A stretch of DNA of 64,000 nt from Streptomyces buecherae (lineage in GTDB: Bacteria; Actinomycetota; Actinomycetes; Streptomycetales; Streptomycetaceae): positions 7,232,501 through 7,296,500 of the forward strand of contig NZ_CP060404.1 in NCBI RefSeq assembly GCF_014295035.1, in the 5' to 3' direction. Below, piece by piece: positions 59,299 to 64,000 of this stretch. Under the pieces are notes generated by a model. That model was not told the origin of the DNA and ran no database searches. It saw only the letters and a program-made list of their open reading frames with translations. Each line of letters opens with the position of its first letter. The first letter of the stretch is position 1. Made by a program: the position numbers and the translations under genes.

Positions 59299-60036
59299 CT
59301 ACCCGCCGCCCACCTCGACCAGCCCGCTCTCGTACGCGGCGATCACGGCCTGGGCGCGGTCGCGCACGTTCAGCTTGCCGAAGACGCTGGTGATGTGGTT
59401 CTTCACGGTGGAGACGCTGATGTCGAGAGCCGCCGCCAACTCGGCGTTGTCCAGGCCCAGCGCCATCAGGCGCCACACCTCAAGCTCGCGCGGCGTGAGG
59501 TCGCCCGAGGTCGTGGCCGGGGGCTGGGGGCGGTGCGGGGCCCGTACGTAGGTGGAGATCAGCCGGGAGAGCAGCCGGGGCGCGACCGCCGCCTCTCCGG
59601 CGTGCACCACCCGCACCGCGGCGACCAGCTCCTCCGGGGAGATGTCCTTGGGCAGGAACCCGTACGCGCCGGCGCGCAGCGCGGCCACCACGTACTCGTC
59701 CATGTCGAAGGTGCTCAGCGCCAGCACCCGGCACGCCGGGAGTTCCCGCGCGAGTCGTTCGGTGGCGGCGACCCCGTCCAGCACCGGCATGCGGATGTCC
59801 ATCACGACGACGTCGGGTCGCAGTTGGTGGGCCAGGGCCACCGCCTGGGCGCCGTCGCCCGCCTCGCCCACCACGTCGAAGGCCGGGTCGGGGGTGAGGA
59901 TCAGCGCGAGGCCGCGCCGCACCAGCGGCTGGTCGTCGGCGATCAGCACCCTGATCACCGGCTCGGCCGCGCCGGCGCCCACCGCGTCCCTCGCATCCGT
60001 CGCGTTCACTGTGTTCCTCGCGTTCATCGCGTTCAT
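59299..60036 (-). CDS. LuxR-type (NarL/FixJ) response regulator
   Basis: 245 residues. The receiver domain starts at about 27 (VIRVLIADDQPLVRRGLALI) with phospho-acceptor Asp in VVVMDIRMPV (about residue 79), Thr/Ser in LALSTFDMDEYV and Lys in FLPKDIS. The C-terminal LuxR HTH has LTPRELEVWRLMALGLDNAE and KNHITSVFGKLNVRDRAQAV. The first 25 residues (MNAMNARNTVNATDARDAV) are a repetitive extension that may be unneeded. The start overlaps the histidine-kinase stop by four bases. It probably controls the divergent MMPL transporter. Confidence 0.92.
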   Translation of the reverse strand: MNAMNARNTVNATDARDAVGAGAAEPVIRVLIADDQPLVRRGLALILTPDPAFDVVGEAGDGAQAVALAHQLRPDVVVMDIRMPVLDGVAATERLARELPACRVLALSTFDMDEYVVAALRAGAYGFLPKDISPEELVAAVRVVHAGEAAVAPRLLSRLISTYVRAPHRPQPPATTSGDLTPRELEVWRLMALGLDNAELAAALDISVSTVKNHITSVFGKLNVRDRAQAVIAAYESGLVEVGGG

Positions 60037-61208
60037 CGTCGTACCCCCTCGCCGGCCGTCAGCGGCAGCCGGGCCGCGACCCGGAACCCGCCCTCGTCGC
60101 GGGGGCCGGTCTCCAGCGTCCCGCCGTGCAGCACCACGCGCTCCCGCATCCCGACCAGCCCGTAGCCGGAGCCGGCCGGATGGCGCGTGCTCACACCCTC
60201 GCCGTCGTCGGTCACCTCGACCGCCACCGCGTCCGGCTCGTACGTCAGCCGTACGGACGCCCTCGCCTGGCCCGCGTACTTGCGCGCGTTGGTCAGCGCC
60301 TCCTGGACGATGCGGAACACGGTCAGGCCCACGCTCGGTGGCAGCGGGCGCTCGGCGCCGCGCGTGTCGAGCACGGCCGGCAGCCCGGCCCGGCAGGAGT
60401 CCTCCACAATGCGTTCCAGGTCGCCGACGCCGGGCTGGGGCGAGGTCGGCTCGTCCTCCACCTCGTCGCCGGCCCGCAGCACGTCGAGGAGTTGCCGCAT
60501 CTCGCGCAGCGCCATCCGCCCTGAGCCCTCCAGGGTGACCAGCGCCTCCCGGGCCACCTCCGGGTTCCGGCCGAGGTTGGCCCGGGCGCCGCCGGCCATG
60601 AGCTGCATGGTGGTGATGTGATGGGCGACGATGTCGTGCAGCTCGCGGGCGATGCGCCGGCGCTCGTCGGCCAACGCGCGGTCGGTGAGCATCTGCCGCT
60701 TTGCCGCCTGCTCCCGCTGCCAGCGGTTCACCAGGGACGCGGCGATCAGCACCAGCGCGCCGCCCGCCATGTTGGCCAGCGTGTCAGCAAGGCCCGGGCG
60801 CGGCCAGGTGTTCTCCGCGATCAACGTCACCACCACGGTCACGGGCGCCGCCACCGCCGTCACCGCGGGGCGCTTCGCCCGCGCCACGGTGTAGAGGGCG
60901 ACCGCTGCCGAGGCGTTGAAGTGCTGGGGGACCGGCACGGTCAGGTTGAGGGCCAGGCCGATCAGCAGCACCGCCGCCAGCGTGAGCAGCGGGGCGCGGC
61001 ACCGCATGAGCAGCGGCACCGCGGCGCCCACGATGAGCAGACAGCCCTTGACCGGGACATACCCCAGCTCGGTCTGGATGGTGATGGTGAAGCCGATCAG
61101 GTCGACGACTCCGACCGCGACGGCGACCAGCGCGTCGTTGCGCGTCCAGGGCAGGCCGTCGCCTGGGGGCGGCGCGGGGGCACCGGGCGTGGGGCGCGCT
61201 GTCGACAT
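60033..61208 (-). CDS. NarL/DesK-type sensor histidine kinase
   Basis: 391 residues from ATG at 61208, GGAGGGA upstream. The N-terminal half has about five hydrophobic segments (about 25-180). The dimerisation and phosphorylation motif RELHDIVAHHITTMQ (HisKA_3) follows, then the HATPase (IVQEALTNARKYAGQAR, VTDDGEGVS, GYGLVGMRERVVLHGG). The plan fits a membrane-bound sensor paired with the LuxR-type regulator (ATGA overlap). It faces the MMPL gene across 274 bases. Confidence 0.92.
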   Translation of the reverse strand: MSTARPTPGAPAPPPGDGLPWTRNDALVAVAVGVVDLIGFTITIQTELGYVPVKGCLLIVGAAVPLLMRCRAPLLTLAAVLLIGLALNLTVPVPQHFNASAAVALYTVARAKRPAVTAVAAPVTVVVTLIAENTWPRPGLADTLANMAGGALVLIAASLVNRWQREQAAKRQMLTDRALADERRRIARELHDIVAHHITTMQLMAGGARANLGRNPEVAREALVTLEGSGRMALREMRQLLDVLRAGDEVEDEPTSPQPGVGDLERIVEDSCRAGLPAVLDTRGAERPLPPSVGLTVFRIVQEALTNARKYAGQARASVRLTYEPDAVAVEVTDDGEGVSTRHPAGSGYGLVGMRERVVLHGGTLETGPRDEGGFRVAARLPLTAGEGVRR

Positions 61209-61386
61209 GTCGTTCTTCCCTCCGAAGGGCCCTGCCGACCGCTTTCGGTACGCCACGGCTGTGCTGTGCGCTCCATTTTGGCACCGGACCCGGACCCACC
61301 AGCCGGCCGCTGAGCCGACCTCGTCCTGGGACCTGGGTCCTGGTCGGTGGCGCCGGTCGGCCCGGGCTCCCAGGCCGTTTCTCGTT

Positions 61387-61405
61387 CCGTACTCGGACGA
61401 TACGG
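61387..61405. promoter_or_regulatory. CCGTA-N9-TACGG dyad upstream of MMPL gene
   Basis: Short inverted repeat with a nine-base centre, 78-96 bases before the MMPL start and in the divergent region of the two-component genes. Possible response-regulator site; chance is not excluded. Confidence 0.3.
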
Positions 61406-61482
61406 GCGCCGACCGCTGATGAGCTGGACACGGCCGGGAGAACTCGGCGCTTCACCCACCATCGCCATCATCGGAGGACAAC

Positions 61483-63882
61483 GTGATCCGGGCCCTGACC
61501 GGGTTCTCCACCCGCAACCCGTGGAAGGTCATCGCCCTGTGGGCCGTGGTCGGCATCTTCCTCACCCTGCTCAGCCAGGCGCTGATCTACCGCGTGACCC
61601 AGTCGCAGAGCGGCGACTTCCTCCCGGCGAAGTACGACTCGGCGGCGGCGCTCAAGGTCGCCGAGGAGCGGTTCGACGTCAAGCCCGACGCCAACGCGGT
61701 GACGGTGCTCGTCGCCCGCACCGACGGCAAGCCGCTGACCAAGGCCGACGAGCGGCGCGTCGGTGCCGTCGCCAAGGAGCTGGCCGGCAAGCGCGTCGAG
61801 ATGCCGGAGCCGAAGGACGACGCGCCGACCTTCCTGACCGAGGACTACTCCCAGACGCCCAGGGTCAGCCCCGCCATGGTCGCGCCCGACCGCGGCTTCC
61901 AGTTGCTGACCGCGCAACTGACCGGCAACTCCACCGACCCGGGCATGCAGGACCTCTACCGGGCCTTCCGGGACGACGCGAAGGAGGAGTTCGCCGAGGC
62001 CGGGATGCGCACCGGCTTCACCGGCGGCCTCGCCGACCTCGTCGACACCGGCGAGAAGCAGGAGACCACCGAGAAGGTGGTGGGCGCGCTCATGATGGGC
62101 CTGATCGTCCTCATCAACGTGCTCGTCTTCCGTAGCGTCCTCGCCGCCTTCGTGCCCCTGCTCGCGGTCGTGATCGTGGGCGGCGCGGCGGCGGGCGCGG
62201 TCGTCGGCGCGGCGATGCTCACCGGCATCAAGCTCGACACCTCGACGCCCAGCATGATCAGCGTCGTGCTGATCGGCATCGGCATCGACTACTTCCTGTT
62301 CCTGCTGTTCCGCTTCCGCGAACAGTTGCGGGCCCACCCCGACCTGCCGGCCCGCGCCGTGGCCGGCGACGTCAGCGCCCGCGTCGGCACCGCGATCACC
62401 TCGGCGGCCCTGACCATCGTGGCCGCCTTCGCGACGCTGGCCGTCGCCAGCTTCGGGCAGTTCCGGGTGCTCGGCCCGTCCATCGCCGTCGCGGTCCTGG
62501 TCATGCTGCTGGCCAGCCTCACGCTGATGCCCGCGCTGCTCGCCGTCACCGGGCGCAAGATGTTCTGGCCCTCGCGCGCCCTCAAGCGCGAGCCCCGCGC
62601 CGGCCTCGCCGCGCGCGTCGGCGACCTCGTCGCCCGCCGTCCGCTGGCCCTCGTGCTGGCCAGCGTGGCCCTGCTCGGCGCGCTGACCGCCGGGTTGGTC
62701 GGCATCCGGATGGACTTCGACACCAGCGGCGGCAACCAGGACACCCCGGCAGCGGCCACCGCCAAGGAGGTCTCCCGCGCGCTGCCGGCCGGCGTGTCCG
62801 ACCCGACCACGGTGTACGTCGCCGCGCCCGAGGGGCAGCGGCTGACGGCCGAGCGGATCGCCGCGCTGCCCCGGGCGCTGGCCAAGGTCGAGGGCGTTGG
62901 CCAGGTCGGCAAGACGGAGCTGAACCCGGAACGCGACGCCGCCCGCTTCGACCTGTACCTCACCGTCGAGACGCAGAGCCAGGCCGCCCGCGACCTGGTG
63001 TCGGGGCCGGTGCGCGACGCCGTGGCCCAGCACGCGCCGGCCGGCCTCAAGGCCCACGTCGGCGGCACGGCGGCGATCTTCGCTGACGTGTCCACCGCCG
63101 TCGATCACGACCTCAAGATCGTCTTTCCGGTGGCCGCCGTGCTGATCTCGCTGATCCTGCTCATGCTGCTGCGCAGCCTGCTCGCGCCGGCCATGCTCAT
63201 GCTCGCCGTCGGACTCGGCTTCGCCGCCACCCTCGGCGCGTCCACCCTCTTCTTCCAACACATGCTGGACAAGCCGGGCGTGAACTTCGTGCTCCCGCTG
63301 GTGCTGTTCCTGTTCGTGGTCGCGCTCGGCACCGACTACAACATCCTCATCAGCGACCGCATCCGGGAGGAGATGGACCGCCCGGGCCCGGCCCGCGCCG
63401 CCGTGGCCCGCGCCGTGCGGCACACCGCGCCCGCCATCGCCACCGCGGGCGTCGTCCTCGCCGCGTCCTTCGGCAGCCTCGCCGTCAACGCGGTGCCCTC
63501 CACGCAGCAGATCGGCTTCGCCACCGCGCTCGGCATCATGCTCTCGGCGTTCGTGCTGTCGATCGTGCTCGTGCCGGCGCTGGCCGCGCTGCTCGGCCGC
63601 TCCACCTGGTGGCCGATCCGCCCGGGCCGCGGCGACCGGGGCGCCCAGCACGCCGCGCCGCACGCGGGTGCGTCGTACGGGGAGAAGCCGTACGCGGAGA
63701 AGTCGTACGCGGGTGCGTCGTACGCGGGCCAGCCGCACGCTGACCAGCCGTACGCCGACCAGCAGTATCCGGGCCAGTCGTACGCCGGGCAGCCCTACCC
63801 GGGTCAGCCGCACGCGAGTGAGCCGTATCCGGGCCAGCCGCGCGCCCACCCGCCGTACTACGACGACCTGAACGCGCGCTGA
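61483..63882 (+). CDS. MMPL/RND-family transporter
   Basis: 799 residues from GTG, GGAGG five bases upstream. Two repeats, each a membrane helix, an extracellular domain and a five-helix bundle: helix at 16-36, extracellular about 40-190, bundle about 195-365, then helix about 388-405, extracellular about 410-535, bundle about 540-695. The inner signatures VLIGIGIDYFLFLLFRFREQ and LGTDYNILISDRIREE (GxDYxxL/F) are those of MMPL lipid/drug exporters. The last ~70 residues are a Tyr/Pro/Gly/Gln-rich tail of five-residue repeats (SYAGQPHADQPYADQQYPGQ). It probably exports lipid or drug and is likely activated by the divergent two-component system. Confidence 0.92.
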   Translation: MIRALTGFSTRNPWKVIALWAVVGIFLTLLSQALIYRVTQSQSGDFLPAKYDSAAALKVAEERFDVKPDANAVTVLVARTDGKPLTKADERRVGAVAKELAGKRVEMPEPKDDAPTFLTEDYSQTPRVSPAMVAPDRGFQLLTAQLTGNSTDPGMQDLYRAFRDDAKEEFAEAGMRTGFTGGLADLVDTGEKQETTEKVVGALMMGLIVLINVLVFRSVLAAFVPLLAVVIVGGAAAGAVVGAAMLTGIKLDTSTPSMISVVLIGIGIDYFLFLLFRFREQLRAHPDLPARAVAGDVSARVGTAITSAALTIVAAFATLAVASFGQFRVLGPSIAVAVLVMLLASLTLMPALLAVTGRKMFWPSRALKREPRAGLAARVGDLVARRPLALVLASVALLGALTAGLVGIRMDFDTSGGNQDTPAAATAKEVSRALPAGVSDPTTVYVAAPEGQRLTAERIAALPRALAKVEGVGQVGKTELNPERDAARFDLYLTVETQSQAARDLVSGPVRDAVAQHAPAGLKAHVGGTAAIFADVSTAVDHDLKIVFPVAAVLISLILLMLLRSLLAPAMLMLAVGLGFAATLGASTLFFQHMLDKPGVNFVLPLVLFLFVVALGTDYNILISDRIREEMDRPGPARAAVARAVRHTAPAIATAGVVLAASFGSLAVNAVPSTQQIGFATALGIMLSAFVLSIVLVPALAALLGRSTWWPIRPGRGDRGAQHAAPHAGASYGEKPYAEKSYAGASYAGQPHADQPYADQQYPGQSYAGQPYPGQPHASEPYPGQPRAHPPYYDDLNAR
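63660..63855 (+). repeat. 15-base repeats encoding the Tyr/Gln-rich tail of the MMPL protein
   Basis: Within the MMPL gene the words TCGTACGCGGG, CAGCCGTACGCC and CAGCCGTATCCGGG recur in a 15-base phase, giving [ASP]-Y/H-[AP]-[GD]-Q/E-type pentapeptides. Such disordered tails may bind cell wall partners. Confidence 0.6.
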
Positions 63883-63942
63883 CGCGCGACAGATCCCCGC
63901 CGGGGCGGTCGACATCGTCGGCGACCCCCGGGGCGGAGAGGT

Positions 63943-63986
63943 GACGTCGGTCTCCGTGGCCCCGAAGGGCGACGGAGACCGACGTC
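63943..63986. terminator. Strong terminator after MMPL gene
   Basis: GACGTCGGTCTCCGT (63943-63957) pairs perfectly with ACGGAGACCGACGTC (63972-63986); the 14-base loop folds further as GCCC-CGAA-GGGC. 60 bases beyond the stop. Confidence 0.75.
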
Positions 63987-64000
63987 GTGTACGAAGAGGG

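Overview
The window is a high-GC actinobacterial chromosome segment, almost certainly from a Streptomyces-type organism. The support is strong third-position GC bias, frequent GTG starts, AGGAGG-like ribosome sites, and families typical of that group: an AfsR/SARP regulator, XRE-DUF397 pairs, a SigB-like sigma factor, GAF-ANTAR and PAS-GAF proteins. I see no tRNA, rRNA, CRISPR array, intact insertion sequence or large biosynthetic cluster. It reads as accessory or chromosome-arm sequence: many short operons, each with its own regulator.

Layout. 1-5.5 kb: a secreted protein cut by the left edge, a secreted ricin-type lectin, a large SARP-NB-ARC-TPR regulator and a VOC protein. 5.5-11.1 kb: a DUF4157 (eCIS-core) protein carrying two nuclease-like regions, lying between two direct repeats made of a hairpin plus a DUF397 gene end; an IS remnant; an XRE regulator with two DUF397 partners; and a divergent three-gene operon. 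11.2-20 kb: GNAT and VOC enzymes, a three-repeat secreted lectin, an enterochelin-esterase-like protein, a MerR/SDR divergent pair, and a DUF5107 protein. 20-26.3 kb: methyltransferase, PAP2-diacylglycerol kinase fusion, CBS protein, hydrolase, and a TIGR03086 protein. 26.4-31.7 kb: a stress and signalling block (DJ-1/PfpI, SigB-like sigma, PAS-GAF, GAF-ANTAR, hemerythrin). 32-40 kb: a lysine-free aminotransferase-fold protein, MBL-fold enzyme, membrane protein, GNAT, a serine hydrolase next to a paralogue lacking its catalytic residues, and an epoxide-hydrolase-like enzyme divergent from a CGNR regulator. 40.9-48.2 kb: DedA, MBL, an MFS exporter behind a near-consensus iron box, a holin-phosphodiesterase fusion and an amino-acid permease. 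48.3-51.5 kb: methyltransferase and TetR genes flanking a 17-bp operator-like array, then an SDR with a TetR operator inside its promoter, and that TetR gene. 51.7-64 kb: small secreted protein, second XRE-DUF397 pair, Tat-exported polysaccharide lyase family 8 enzyme, HxlR-controlled CMD/DUF1330 pair, VOC protein, and a LuxR-type two-component system divergent from an MMPL transporter.

Most promising for follow-up: the putative contractile-injection-system nuclease cargo in its direct-repeat setting; the 17-bp-periodic palindrome array between the methyltransferase and TetR genes; two apparent pseudoenzymes (an aminotransferase fold with no lysine at all, and a serine hydrolase with SxxK changed to GxxR beside an intact copy); and several well-resolved operator/promoter architectures (MerR, TetR, CGNR, XRE, iron box, SARP-like repeats). 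All functions are assigned from recognisable motifs and layout only; no database search was possible.
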